DNA from: DASRIA01 sp038203635
GTDB lineage: Bacteria; Actinomycetota; Thermoleophilia; Solirubrobacterales; JBBDJG01
Length of the DNA: 53,327 nucleotides
Direction: 5' to 3'
Assembly: GCA_038203635.1 (NCBI GenBank)
Contig: JBBRDT010000009.1
Location: 1-53,327 of the forward strand
This document shows positions 32,895 to 41,870 of the stretch, piece after piece. Made by a program: the position numbers and the translations under genes. Numbering within the stretch: position 1 is the first letter of the stretch; each line of letters opens with the position of its first letter. The notes under the pieces are model-generated. The model saw only the letters and a program-made list of their open reading frames with translations, had not been told where the DNA came from and did no database searches.

Positions 32895-33713
32895 TCAGGC
32901 GGCGGCGCGGGCGGGTTTCGCCCGCCGGCGGCGATCGTGCAGCCGCGGGGCGTGCAGCTCGGAGTCGAGCTGTTCGTACACCGCCGGGTTCACCGCCATG
33001 CCGCAATGAGTCGAGCGCACCTCGACGTGGACCGCGTGCGGATCCAGGCACACCGGCCAGTCGACGATGCCGTCCCGTTCGGAGTAGACCGAGACGAAGC
33101 GCACGCCCTTGGGGAACGGCGCCGTGAGGTCTTGCGCGAACTGGGCGCAGCAGCCGCCGTTGCGACAGCGGTGACTTGCCAGTCCGGGCACGCCGAGCGC
33201 CGCCAGGCCGGCGATCGCGGCCCCCTGCAGCCACACCAGCGGGTGCACCGCGAGCGGATCGAGGTGCGGGGACCCGAGTGTCACGACCGCGCCGACGAGG
33301 TCGGGGCGCCGCACGCCGAGCACCCGCGCGAACAGGCCGCCGCGACTCTGACCGATCACGACCGCGGGCTCGCCCTCCTGGGCAACCCATGCCTCCAGGC
33401 GCTTCTCCAAGCGTGCCATGGAGGCTGCCGAACAGTCGACGTTGAGGCGGATGCCCGACGTGTGCGTGCGATGCCCGCAGCGCTTCAGCCACGCCGCCAG
33501 AGTGCCCATCTGGGCGTCACCGGTGAGGAACCCGGGGATCAGCATCACCGGCAGCGAGCGCGGCGCGGACGGCGGCTCACGGAAGACGCCGTTGCGTAGG
33601 AGCGCCCCGAGCTCCATCCCGATCAGGCTCTCCCGCCAGATCGGTGTGAGCGGAATCGAGCCGATCTTCAAGCAAGCCTCCTCACGCGCTGGAACGGCAT
33701 GATGGTGAATCAT
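32895..33713 (-). CDS. Alpha/beta hydrolase, lipase/esterase-like
   Basis: A 272-aa alpha/beta-hydrolase. The fold begins VMLIPGFLTGD (oxyanion-hole loop), the nucleophile elbow is GQSRGG (Ser123), and likely triad partners are Asp214 or Asp218 in SERDGIVDWP and His236 in STHCGMA. This resembles triacylglycerol lipases and PGAP1-like hydrolases. A Cys-rich patch (HRCRNGGCC, about 181-189) is unusual. No signal peptide is obvious. ATG 33713 has GAGGC 7 nt upstream. It lies on the same strand as, and 26 nt beyond the stop of, the ligD-linked gene, so it may be read from that unit. The substrate is unknown. Confidence 0.8.
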   Translation of the reverse strand: MIHHHAVPAREEACLKIGSIPLTPIWRESLIGMELGALLRNGVFREPPSAPRSLPVMLIPGFLTGDAQMGTLAAWLKRCGHRTHTSGIRLNVDCSAASMARLEKRLEAWVAQEGEPAVVIGQSRGGLFARVLGVRRPDLVGAVVTLGSPHLDPLAVHPLVWLQGAAIAGLAALGVPGLASHRCRNGGCCAQFAQDLTAPFPKGVRFVSVYSERDGIVDWPVCLDPHAVHVEVRSTHCGMAVNPAVYEQLDSELHAPRLHDRRRRAKPARAAA

Positions 33714-33739
33714 GTCTTGTGCCTCGGACCGAGTCTTGT

Positions 33740-34246
33740 TTACCTGAGGGCCTCGAGGGCGGCGCGGAGCCGCAGCCTCTCGAGCGTCTGCCGCTGGTCC
33801 CCCGCACGCTCGATGAGCCGCTCCAGGTCAACGCCGGAGAGCCGCGGGTCCTGACCGTGGGTCGTGTGCAACGCGACCCACAGCGAACGCTTACCCGCCA
33901 CGCCGAGCGTCAGCCCCTCGAGCTCGACCATGCGACTGAGCGGTGAGTACCCGAGCAGCTGTCCGTTCAGCTTCAGGCGGCCGACCTTCTCGGCCGCCCA
34001 CGCGCCCGCCTGCTTGATGCGGTCCTCCTCGACGCCGAGGCGGGCCATGATGTCGCGCAGCGAAGCGATGTCCTCCTCGATCTGCCGCACGATGTCCTCG
34101 AGCGGCGGCCCGTACTCGGCGTCCTTGTTGCTTCGGCACAGCCGCCGCGCCAGCTCGATGCCGCCCGCGGACCCCCCCAGATGGTCGTTCAGGTAGATCG
34201 ACAAGCGCATGTGCGCGTCCGCGTCTCGCAGTCCGGGTAGTTTCAC
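33740..34246 (-). CDS. Uncharacterised helical protein coupled to ligD
   Basis: A 168-aa, largely helical protein of no recognised function. It opens RLSIYLNDHLGGSAGGIELARR, then has a charged helix (DIVRQIEEDIASLRDIMARLG), a Lys/Ala-rich helix (IKQAGAWAAEKVGRLKLNG) and ends with LERLIERAGDQRQTLERLRL. The pattern suggests a four-helix bundle with ferritin-like spacing but without a clear di-iron motif. GTG 34246 overlaps the ligD stop by 4 nt, with AAAGGAG upstream, so it is co-translated with LigD. A repair-accessory role is possible from context only; similar proteins may also occur away from ligD. Confidence 0.75.
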   Translation of the reverse strand: MKLPGLRDADAHMRLSIYLNDHLGGSAGGIELARRLCRSNKDAEYGPPLEDIVRQIEEDIASLRDIMARLGVEEDRIKQAGAWAAEKVGRLKLNGQLLGYSPLSRMVELEGLTLGVAGKRSLWVALHTTHGQDPRLSGVDLERLIERAGDQRQTLERLRLRAALEALR

Positions 34247-36705
34247 GATTGCTCCTTTCCGAATTGAGGCAGCTCCTGCTTCAGGGCGAGGACGGGTGCG
34301 AACAGGTCGCCGTCGCGCTCGACCCGGGCCAGCACGTCCGTGTACTCGAACGTGAGGCGCTTTGCGCTGCGGCGCTTCGGCGCTTCCGCGACCTCGTCCC
34401 ACGTCACCGGGGTGGACACGGTGGGCCTTTCCTTCGCGCGCAACGAGTAAACGCACGCCGTGGTCTTGTGCTCGTCGTTCTGGCTCCAGTCGATGAAGAC
34501 CTTTCCATCACGAAGCGACTTCGTCATGCGTGAGACGACCTGCTTCGGGTGCTGCTTCTCCAGCAGCTCGGCGACGGCGCGCGCGAACGGCTTCGTGTCG
34601 TCGTATGTCACCGGGACGTTCAGCGGCACGTACACCTGCAGCCCCTTCGACCCTGATGTCTTGGCAAACGACTGCAGGCCGAGCTGCTCGAACAAGTCGC
34701 GCAGCATCAGTCCGACCCGGCAGCACGCGACGATGTCCGCGGGCGGCCCGGGATCCAGATCGAACACCATCATTGTGGGGCGGTCCACGTCCTGCGCGAG
34801 CGCCAGCGACGTGTGCAGCTCGATGTCCGCCAGGTTCGCGAGCCATACCAGCGTGGGCACGTCGTTGGCAAGGCAGAAGTCGATGTTGCGCTTGTTGTGC
34901 CGGCTCCAGACGGCCTCCGTGCGCACCCAGTCCGGACGGTGCGAGGGACACTGCTTCTCGTAGAAGAACTGTCCCTCGACGCCGTCCGGATAGCGCTTCA
35001 ACGTGAGCGGGCGGTCGTGCAGGTGCGGCAGCAGCACCGGCGCGATGCGCACGAAGTAGTCGATCAGGTCGCGCTTGGTGAACCCGGCCTTCGGATACAT
35101 CACCTTGTCGAGGTTGGTGAGCCGCAGGCGCCTGCCTTCGACCGTGACCTCGACCGCCTTGCGGCCGAGCTGGCGGACGGGACCGAGTGCGACGTTCGTC
35201 TCGCCGCTGTCTGCGACCGCTTCTTCCACGGGGTCGGCTTCGCCGGCGCCGGCCAGGTCCAGGACGATCGACTCCGGCTCGTCCTCGACCAATCCCTTGT
35301 ACGAGGGGTGGCGCAGCATCCCGTCGTTGGTCCATTCCGTGAACTCGACCTCGGCGACGAGGCGCGGCTCCACGTACCTGGCGCCGCGCGGCCCGCGCCT
35401 GCCCTCGAAAGGCGAGCGCTCTCGCGCCGCCGGCGCAAGCAGCCGCTCCAGGCGGTTGCGCTCCTTCGTGTCGAAACCCGTGCCGACGCGACCTGCGTAG
35501 CGAAAGTGACCCTCCGGGTCGAAGTAGCCCACGAGCAGGGCACCAAGGCGATCCGCGCGCTCCTTCTCCGGCAGCCAGCCCGCGATCACGAGTCGCACGC
35601 GGCGCTTGTTCTTGACCTTGATCCAGTGGGGGCTGCGCCGGCCCGGCGAGTAGGTGCTGTCGAGCCTCTTCGCCACGACGCCCTCGAGGCCGTTCTTGGC
35701 GCTGGCCTCGACCAGCGCCCTGCCTCCGCCGCGGTGGTAGCCCGGCGTCTGCCAGCTCGGCCCCTCGAGTGCGAGCGACTCGAGCAGCTCCCGGCGATCC
35801 TCGTATGGACGAGCCATTACAGAGCGCCCCTCGAGGTACAGCACGTCGAACAGCACGTACTGCACGGGAATCTCCTTCACCCGGCGCTTGATGTCCGCCT
35901 CCCTGGTCAGGTGCATGCGGTGCTGGAGCAGCTCGAAGCTCGGCCGCCCGCGTTCGTCGAAGGCGACGATCTCACCGTCCAGGATCGTGTCGCGGGAGCC
36001 GAGCTGCCGGCCGAGCCGGCGCAGCTCCGGGTACTGGGCGGTGATGTCGTTGAGGTTGCGGCTCTCGATGCGGAACCGGCCCGGTTCGTAATAGGCCAGC
36101 GCCCGGATGCCGTCCCACTTGATCTCGAAGCCGAAGCCGTCGTCTTTCGAAGGCAGTGATCCGAGCTTCGCCAGCATGGGCACGAGGTGCGCCGGCATCG
36201 GCTCCCGGTCCGGGTCCGCGGGCGGATCCATGCGGTGGATCAGCCAGTCCTTCTTCGACCCGGCCTCGAACAGGGCGTACCTCCCGTTCAACCGCTTGCC
36301 GTGGAAGGTGACCATCACCTTCTTCGGCTCCCACTTCTCGAGCTCGTAGGTGCCGGTGTCCCACAGCTTCACGGTGCCGGCGCCGTAGCCCTCAGGGATC
36401 ACGCCCTCGAAGTCGATGTAGTCGAGCGGATGGTCCTCGACGTGCACGGCTTTGCGATTCTCCTTCGGGCTCATCGGGATCCCGTTGGGGATCGCCCACG
36501 AGACCAGGACGCCATCGTGCTCCAGACGCAGGTCCCAGTGCAGGCGGGTGGCGTCGTGCTCCTGAACGACGAAGCGGCCGCCTCGTCCGCTGCCTCCGCC
36601 GCGCTCGGCCCCGCTGGGCTCGGGCGTGCGGCGAAAGTCGCGCTTGGCCCGGTAACGGTCGAGCTTGGGCTTCGCCTTTGCCTTCGGTCGGGGCTTGGCG
36701 GCCAT
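34243..36705 (-). CDS. ligD: Multifunctional ATP-dependent DNA ligase LigD (PE-LIG-POL)
   Basis: An 820-aa non-homologous end-joining enzyme. The 3'-phosphoesterase domain comes first (about 20-165: QEHDATRLHWDLRLEHDG, HVEDHPLDY), then the ligase (about 175-490: motif I EIKWDGIRAL with Lys196, LDGEIVAF, EGVVAKRL, WIKVKNKR), then the primase-like polymerase (about 530-815: MMVFDLDPG metal motif, TSGSKGLQVYVP, FIDWSQN). The PE-LIG-POL order matches Pseudomonas LigD, not mycobacterial POL-PE-LIG. All catalytic motifs look intact. It normally works with the Ku end-binding protein, which is absent from this window. It is divergent from the histidine kinase gene, 59 nt away. Confidence 0.95.
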   Translation of the reverse strand: MAAKPRPKAKAKPKLDRYRAKRDFRRTPEPSGAERGGGSGRGGRFVVQEHDATRLHWDLRLEHDGVLVSWAIPNGIPMSPKENRKAVHVEDHPLDYIDFEGVIPEGYGAGTVKLWDTGTYELEKWEPKKVMVTFHGKRLNGRYALFEAGSKKDWLIHRMDPPADPDREPMPAHLVPMLAKLGSLPSKDDGFGFEIKWDGIRALAYYEPGRFRIESRNLNDITAQYPELRRLGRQLGSRDTILDGEIVAFDERGRPSFELLQHRMHLTREADIKRRVKEIPVQYVLFDVLYLEGRSVMARPYEDRRELLESLALEGPSWQTPGYHRGGGRALVEASAKNGLEGVVAKRLDSTYSPGRRSPHWIKVKNKRRVRLVIAGWLPEKERADRLGALLVGYFDPEGHFRYAGRVGTGFDTKERNRLERLLAPAARERSPFEGRRGPRGARYVEPRLVAEVEFTEWTNDGMLRHPSYKGLVEDEPESIVLDLAGAGEADPVEEAVADSGETNVALGPVRQLGRKAVEVTVEGRRLRLTNLDKVMYPKAGFTKRDLIDYFVRIAPVLLPHLHDRPLTLKRYPDGVEGQFFYEKQCPSHRPDWVRTEAVWSRHNKRNIDFCLANDVPTLVWLANLADIELHTSLALAQDVDRPTMMVFDLDPGPPADIVACCRVGLMLRDLFEQLGLQSFAKTSGSKGLQVYVPLNVPVTYDDTKPFARAVAELLEKQHPKQVVSRMTKSLRDGKVFIDWSQNDEHKTTACVYSLRAKERPTVSTPVTWDEVAEAPKRRSAKRLTFEYTDVLARVERDGDLFAPVLALKQELPQFGKEQS

Positions 36706-36764
36706 GGCAGGAGTATTGCCGAGGGTCGCTTCGGGGCGCCGACGGCGGGTCTACTGTGGGCGCC

Positions 36765-37757
36765 ATGACGCTCTCGAGCCGGCGTGCGCGTGTTGTCGCC
36801 GCAGCGTTCCTCGTCTTCATCCTGACGACCGCCCTGCGAACGACCGCGGAATCGAGCGCCGACGCCGTGCTGACACTCCTCACGATCCCGGTCGTGATGA
36901 TCGCGTTCGAGTTCGGATGGCGCGGTGGCGCGGTCGCCGCGGCGCTCGCGCTCGCCTGGGTGGTCGTGTGGCATGCGATCGGCCTCAGCCCGCTCGGGTA
37001 CTTCTCGCGGGGCATGACCTACTTTGCCGCCGGGCTGATCGTGGGATCGTTTGCCGATCGGCTGCGCGCCGCGCAGTCGGCCGTCGTCCGATCAGAGCGG
37101 CGTGTGGCCGAACTTGCCTTGGAGCAGCAGGAGCAGTTCCGTGCGGCGGTGATGGAGCGTGAGCGCCTCGCGCGCGAGCTGCACGACGTGATCGCGCACA
37201 GCGTGAGCGTCATGACCGTGCAGTCGACCGCGGCGCGGCGTGTGCTCGACGAGGATCCGGGACGGGCCGCGGTGGCGATGGGGGCGGTCGAGCACACGGG
37301 ACGTGAGGCGATGGCGGAGATGAGGCGCATGGTCTCGGTGCTGAGGCCGGCGGCGCGCGGCGACATGCTGACCCCGCAGCCGGGCATCGAGGACCTCTCC
37401 GTGCTCGTCGAGCAGATGGAGGCGGCGGGCCTGCAGGTGAAGATGAGGGTGGAGGGAGAGCCGCGGACCGTCCCGGTGACCGTGGGGCTCTCCGCATACA
37501 GGATCCTGCAAGAGGCGCTGACCAACACGCTCAAACATGCCGGCGCGGTGCGCGCCGACGTGGTCCTGCGCTACGCGCCCGGAACGATCGAGATCGAGTG
37601 TGTGGACGGCGGAGGACACGCCAAGCCGGCAGGCGCCGCAAACGGTGGTCACGGGCTGGCCGGCATGCGGGAACGGGCAACGCTGCTCGGCGGCGAGGTG
37701 ACCGCGCAACGCAGACCGGACGGCGGCTTCGGCGTGCGGGCGAGGCTTCCCTTGTGA
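36765..37757 (+). CDS. NarL-family membrane sensor histidine kinase
   Basis: A 330-aa kinase with an N-terminal membrane module of about three to four helices (about 8-95), a short coiled linker (100-130), a HisKA_3 dimerisation domain with phospho-acceptor His140 in ARELHDVIAHSVSVM, and a HATPase domain (AYRILQEALTNTLKHAGA N box, GHGLAGMRERATLLGG G2). No separate sensor domain is seen, so the signal may be sensed within the membrane. ATG 36765 is chosen as the first start before the helices. Its TGA overlaps the regulator's ATG (TGATG), a coupled two-component operon. Confidence 0.92.
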   Translation: MTLSSRRARVVAAAFLVFILTTALRTTAESSADAVLTLLTIPVVMIAFEFGWRGGAVAAALALAWVVVWHAIGLSPLGYFSRGMTYFAAGLIVGSFADRLRAAQSAVVRSERRVAELALEQQEQFRAAVMERERLARELHDVIAHSVSVMTVQSTAARRVLDEDPGRAAVAMGAVEHTGREAMAEMRRMVSVLRPAARGDMLTPQPGIEDLSVLVEQMEAAGLQVKMRVEGEPRTVPVTVGLSAYRILQEALTNTLKHAGAVRADVVLRYAPGTIEIECVDGGGHAKPAGAANGGHGLAGMRERATLLGGEVTAQRRPDGGFGVRARLPL

Positions 37758-38437
37758 TGTCCATCCGGGTTCTGATCGCGGACGACCAGCAGCTCGTGCG
37801 CTCGGGCTTCCGCATGATGCTCGAGTCCGAGGGCGACATCGAGGTCGTCGCGGAGGCTGCAGACGGACAGGATGCGGTCGACCTCACGCGCACGCTACGT
37901 CCCGACGTCGCGTTGCTCGACTTGCGCATGCCCCGCATGGACGGGATCCAGGCAACCGAGCTGATCTCCAAGGCCAAGCCCGGGGAGACCCGCGTGCTCG
38001 TCGTCACCACCTTCGACGCCGACGAGTACGTCTACGCGGCGCTGAGAGCCGGGGCGAGCGGCTTCCTCCTCAAGGATGCCCCGCCCGAGGAGCTCGCCAC
38101 GGCGGTACGCGTGATCGCAGCCGGAGAGGCGCTCCTCGCGCCGTCCGTGACCCGCCGGCTGATCGAGGAGTTCGCGCGCCTGCAGCCACGGCAGGATCAG
38201 CGGGACCTCGAGGCATTGACCGATCGCGAGATGGAGGTCCTGCGGCAGGTGGCGCGCGGACTCTCGAATGGGGAGATCGCGCGGGAGCTCGTGATCGGCG
38301 AGACCACCGTGAAGACACACGTGGGCAACGTGCTGATGAAGCTCGGACTGCGCGACCGCGCCCAAGCCGTGGTCGTCGCCTACGAGTCGGGCGTGGTCCG
38401 CCCGGGTGGCATTCCGGCCCCCGGCCTGCTCCCCTGA
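37757..38437 (+). CDS. NarL/LuxR-family response regulator
   Basis: A 226-aa DNA-binding regulator, partner of the preceding kinase. The receiver domain has the acidic pair Asp9-Asp10, phospho-acceptor Asp55 (LLDLRMPRMDG), Thr in VVTTFDADEY and Lys in LLKDAPPEEL. The C-terminal LuxR helix-turn-helix reads LTDREMEVLRQVARGLSNGE, then IARELVIGETTVKTHV. The start at 37757 overlaps the kinase stop by one nt. Target genes are not evident. A hairpin follows the stop. Confidence 0.94.
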   Translation: MSIRVLIADDQQLVRSGFRMMLESEGDIEVVAEAADGQDAVDLTRTLRPDVALLDLRMPRMDGIQATELISKAKPGETRVLVVTTFDADEYVYAALRAGASGFLLKDAPPEELATAVRVIAAGEALLAPSVTRRLIEEFARLQPRQDQRDLEALTDREMEVLRQVARGLSNGEIARELVIGETTVKTHVGNVLMKLGLRDRAQAVVVAYESGVVRPGGIPAPGLLP

Positions 38438-38449
38438 CCCTCCTACCTG

Positions 38450-38478
38450 AGGAGGAGGCGGCGGCTCCGCCTCCTCCT
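38450..38478 (+). terminator. Terminator-like hairpin after the two-component operon
   Basis: A perfect 12-bp stem, AGGAGGAGGCGG (38450-38461) and CCGCCTCCTCCT (38467-38478), with a 5-nt loop, begins 13 nt after the regulator stop. No T-run. Confidence 0.7.
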
Positions 38479-38583
38479 GCGGGTGGAGCCGAAAGATCGG
38501 CCCGTGGAGGGGTGACCGCCGGCGGCAGCGCAAGTACCTTCGATTTGGGACACCCGCACCGACCATCTCGGGCTCCCGCCTCC

Positions 38584-38973
38584 ATGCAACTGCGGACCTA
38601 CACCTACCCCCGCCACCTCGCCGACCGGCTCGAGCCCGGCATCGGGTACGACGTGGTCTTCGTGCCGCACCTGGACGGTGCCATTGCCGTCCGGTCCCGC
38701 GACGAAGTCCTGACGTCGACCTGCCGTGGCGTCGCTCGCGCCGGCTTCGAGGCGCGGGAGGGACCCCGGGGGGTGTCGGCCGCCAAGCTCCCTCTGGTTG
38801 CCCCGCACCTCCTCTGGGTCAACCCGACCGCAGCCGACCTCTCCCGGCTGCGATGGAGCTTGCCGCCGGGCCGCCGCTGGCGCGTTCGGGAGTGCGCTCC
38901 GGTCACAGACGGCCCGGCGGCCAAGCATGAGGCCCGGGGAGGCGCAATCGGCAGCCTCCCCCCCGCGGCCTGA
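38584..38973 (+). CDS. Hypothetical protein
   Basis: A 129-aa protein with no recognised family. The first 100 residues alternate hydrophobic and polar (YDVVFVPHLDGAIAVRS, KLPLVAPHLLWVNPT), as in a compact beta-rich fold; the tail is Ala/Gly-rich and probably disordered. ATG 38584 lacks a clear ribosome site. The opposite strand is also open over part of the region, so reality is moderate. Tandem hairpins separate it from the convergent phosphatase gene. Confidence 0.45.
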   Translation: MQLRTYTYPRHLADRLEPGIGYDVVFVPHLDGAIAVRSRDEVLTSTCRGVARAGFEAREGPRGVSAAKLPLVAPHLLWVNPTAADLSRLRWSLPPGRRWRVRECAPVTDGPAAKHEARGGAIGSLPPAA

Positions 38974-38993
38974 GAGTCGCGCACAGGTCTTCG

Positions 38994-39053
38994 GGGCACC
39001 CGCCGTGTGGTGCCCGCGAAGTGGTGGGCCGCAGGCGCGCGAACCTGCGGCCC
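38994..39053. terminator. Two tandem hairpins between convergent genes
   Basis: Hairpin 1: GGGCACC (38994-39000) with GGTGCCC (39009-39015). Hairpin 2: GGGCCGCAGG (39026-39035) with CCTGCGGCCC (39044-39053). Both fill the gap between the 38584 gene and the RTX phosphatase gene, consistent with bidirectional termination. Confidence 0.7.
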
Positions 39054-39066
39054 GCCGAGCTATTCG

Positions 39067-40566
39067 TCAGCGCCTGCGGTGCAGCTTGCGCACGGCGGAC
39101 CGCACCCGGTCGCCGGGATTCACCTCTGCCCTGTCATGGCCTGCTCCACCGTGCACGCGGTCGACCCCGCGCTGGTTGAGCGTCGCGATCAGGACGTCGT
39201 TGCCCGAGTCGCCGTACAGCCGGTTGCGGCCACCCTCGCCGACCACGCGGTCGTTGCCGCTCTGGCCGTGCAGGAAGTCGCTCGCGAAGTTGCCGTGCAG
39301 GACATCGTGGGCCTTCCCTCCGAACATGACGTCGCGCCCCCGGCCCCCGAGGAGCGTGTCCTCGCCGTCGCCCCCGCGGATGCGGTCGTGGCCGGCGCCG
39401 CCGCTGATCAGGTCGGCACCCGCCCCGCCGGAGATCCGGTCGTTGCCTCCAAGCCCGCAGATGATGTCGGCGTAGGGCGTGCCGGCGAGCACGTCGTCGC
39501 CCGGCGTGCCGATGATCGTGCAGGTTGCCGGCGGCTCACCTTTCCTCGCCGTGACCTGCGGGCGCTTTTCTTCGGGGACGGACGTGCCGGCCGAATCGGG
39601 CACGTCGTCATCCGGGCCGTCGCCGTGACAGGAGCCGGTCCCCGAGTCCGTGAAGCTCCTGCCGGGCTCGGGCACGAACCGCCAGTCGTAGGAGCGCGGG
39701 TGGAGGGTGAGCATCAGCACCCCGTACGTGCTGGCGTTTCGCACCTGGCTGTTCGGCTTCGTGGTGCTGAGCGCCGTGAAGAAGGCACCGCCCGTGCCCA
39801 CCACGAACTGACGGATGCCGCGCGCTTCGTCGAGCTTGCCCGCCGGATTCTGCGGGGCGAAGCGCTCGTAGTCGTGCGCGTGGCCGCCGAGCACGAGGTC
39901 GGCGTCGGCGTTGTAGAGGTCCTGGAAGATCGCCTGCATGAAGTCGGCGTTGCCCTGGTGACCGGAGTTGAAGCGCGGGTGGTGCCAGAACGCGAGCGTG
40001 CACGCGGCGGGGTGCGCGTCCAGGTCGGCCCGCAGCCACTGCTCCTGCGGCGAGCCCTTGCCGCAGGCGACCGGGACGCAGTGATCGCCGGAGTTGAGCG
40101 CGATCACGTGCCACGTGCCGACATCGAAGCTGTAGTAGCCCTTGTCGCGATCGCCGGCACGTCCCGTCGAGTACGTCGCGCCGTTGAAGTAGTCGAAGTA
40201 ACCCTTCGCTCCGGCGGTCTTGTACTCGTGATTGCCCGCGGATGGGAGCGTGATCGGCTTCAGCCGTCCCCATGTCGGTTCGTAGGACTTGTTGAAGCTG
40301 GAAAGAGTGGCGTTCTGGTACTGCGAGTCGCCGAGCGTCAGCACCGCGCTGAGGCCGCCGGAGACGAGCAGGTCGGACGTGGCGCGCTGCCGGCATTTCG
40401 CCGTTGATCCACTGCCGCTCGGGCTCGTGCTCGAGCACGCGATGTCGCCCGCGGCCGCGATCACGGGGTCTGCAGCCGCTGCGGGCGCGTTGACGGACAG
40501 CAAGGCGACCGCGATCACGATCCCTACGACGAATCCGTTCCTGGGCGACTCCCGCCCGCTTACCAT
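39067..40566 (-). CDS. Secreted calcineurin-type phosphatase with C-terminal RTX repeats
   Basis: A 499-aa exported enzyme. The signal peptide (about 10-32) is followed by a metallophosphatase: AAGDIAC (38-44), LTLGDSQY (77-83), SAGNHEY (109-115), FWHHPRFNSGH and GGHAHDYER, the complete set of two-metal ligands as in purple-acid-type phosphatases. A Pro/Asp-rich linker leads to about ten RTX nonapeptide-like repeats (about 390-490, GGNDRISGGAGADLISGG and similar), which bind Ca2+ and fold outside the cell. RTX tails usually mark type I secretion substrates in proteobacteria; here an N-terminal Sec signal is also present. ATG 40566 directly precedes the signal sequence. Confidence 0.9.
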   Translation of the reverse strand: MVSGRESPRNGFVVGIVIAVALLSVNAPAAAADPVIAAAGDIACSSTSPSGSGSTAKCRQRATSDLLVSGGLSAVLTLGDSQYQNATLSSFNKSYEPTWGRLKPITLPSAGNHEYKTAGAKGYFDYFNGATYSTGRAGDRDKGYYSFDVGTWHVIALNSGDHCVPVACGKGSPQEQWLRADLDAHPAACTLAFWHHPRFNSGHQGNADFMQAIFQDLYNADADLVLGGHAHDYERFAPQNPAGKLDEARGIRQFVVGTGGAFFTALSTTKPNSQVRNASTYGVLMLTLHPRSYDWRFVPEPGRSFTDSGTGSCHGDGPDDDVPDSAGTSVPEEKRPQVTARKGEPPATCTIIGTPGDDVLAGTPYADIICGLGGNDRISGGAGADLISGGAGHDRIRGGDGEDTLLGGRGRDVMFGGKAHDVLHGNFASDFLHGQSGNDRVVGEGGRNRLYGDSGNDVLIATLNQRGVDRVHGGAGHDRAEVNPGDRVRSAVRKLHRRR

Positions 40567-40664
40567 CCTGGTTGGTTCCCTTCGCTGCCCCCGCGGCCCG
40601 CATCCGTTGCGGACCGCCCAAAGCTTATCCTCCCGCTGCAGTCCGTGGGACCAGGGAAACACGA

Positions 40665-41741
40665 GTGAGCACCCCGCAAAGCCAGCCGCTCCGCGCTCGA
40701 CCCGTTACCGGGCCGGCACCGGTCAGCATGCCGCGCGAGTTCGATCTGCGGCTGCTGGCGCGCCGCACGCTGCAGATCGTGGCCGTGCTGGCGGTGGCGG
40801 GGTTGATCGTCGTTCTGGCGCCGGGACTCGGCGAGGTGCGCCACAAGCTGGCCGGCGCAGACCCGGCGTGGATCGGGCTTGCCGTCGTCCTCGAGGCCCT
40901 TTCCGGTGTCTCCTACGTGCTGATGTTCAGGCCGATCTTCTGCCGGCACATGCCCTGGCGCACGACCGGCGAGATCGCGTGGTCGACGCTTGCGATGGGA
41001 TCGATCCTTCCCGCCAGCGGCGCGGGCGGCCTGGCCCTGGGGGCCTGGATCCTGCACGAGGGCGGCATGCCGGCGGAGCGCATCGCACGACGCTCGGTGG
41101 CCTTCTTCCTGATCAAGAGCTCCGTCAACTTCGTCGCGGTCGCCGTGATCGGGGTGCTGATGGCGGTGGGAGTCTTCGGATCGCACAAGTCCCTGCTGCT
41201 GACCGCGCTCCCGGCGGCCGCAGCCACGCTCGTGATCGGGCTCGTGTTACTCATCCCGCGGCTTCACATCGGGGAGGGGCCCGAGGAAGACGCCGGCCGG
41301 GTGACGCGGTTCGTCGCGCACGCGCGCAAGGCCCTGATCGGAGGGACCGCGGAAGCCGTGCAGATCCTGCGTTCGGGGAACTGGCGGGTGATCGCCGGCT
41401 CGATCGGCTACTGGGCATTCGACAACGCCGTGCTGTGGGCGACCTTCGAGGCGTTCGGATACTCGCCCGAGATCGCGGTCCTGCTGATGGGCTACCTGAT
41501 CGGCCAGCTCGGCGGGCTGCTGCCGATCCCAGGCGGAATCGGGGGCATCGACGGCGGGCTGTTCGGGGCGCTGGTCGTCTACGGGACCCCTGCCGCCACG
41601 ACCGCGGCCGCGGTCCTCGCCTACAGGGTCATCCTGTTCTGGCTGCCGCTGGTCGTCGGCGCGCTCGCGTTCCTGTCACTGCGTCGGGGACTGAACGACC
41701 CGGATCGACCGGACCTGTGCGTGGTGCCGGCCGCCGCGTAG
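40665..41741 (+). CDS. Lysylphosphatidylglycerol synthase TM-domain/UPF0104 membrane protein
   Basis: A 358-aa integral membrane protein with about eight helices, of the LPG_synthase_TM (AglD/UPF0104) family. It contains the family-like segments GSILPASGAGGLALGAWIL and LIGQLGGLLPIPGGIGGIDG. It lacks the catalytic lysyl-transferase domain of MprF, so it probably corresponds to the flippase part or to a lipid or polyprenyl-linked transport role. GTG 40665 has AGGGAA upstream. It is divergent from the RTX phosphatase. Confidence 0.85.
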   Translation: MSTPQSQPLRARPVTGPAPVSMPREFDLRLLARRTLQIVAVLAVAGLIVVLAPGLGEVRHKLAGADPAWIGLAVVLEALSGVSYVLMFRPIFCRHMPWRTTGEIAWSTLAMGSILPASGAGGLALGAWILHEGGMPAERIARRSVAFFLIKSSVNFVAVAVIGVLMAVGVFGSHKSLLLTALPAAAATLVIGLVLLIPRLHIGEGPEEDAGRVTRFVAHARKALIGGTAEAVQILRSGNWRVIAGSIGYWAFDNAVLWATFEAFGYSPEIAVLLMGYLIGQLGGLLPIPGGIGGIDGGLFGALVVYGTPAATTAAAVLAYRVILFWLPLVVGALAFLSLRRGLNDPDRPDLCVVPAAA

Positions 41742-41870
41742 CAAGTTTTCTCTTTTGTCCGGTCCTGGCCGAAACGCGCTACGCTCGTCAGGCAACCGTT
41801 GCTCTGGTTCTTTCGTCTTCTTCTTCTTCCGCAGCGGCCATTTGATCAGAAGGGGGCGGGAAGGACTTAG

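Noticed and set aside
39120..39480. Regular periodic sequence resembling a minisatellite
   Set aside because: The period corresponds to RTX nonapeptide-like coding repeats of the phosphatase and is explained by the protein.
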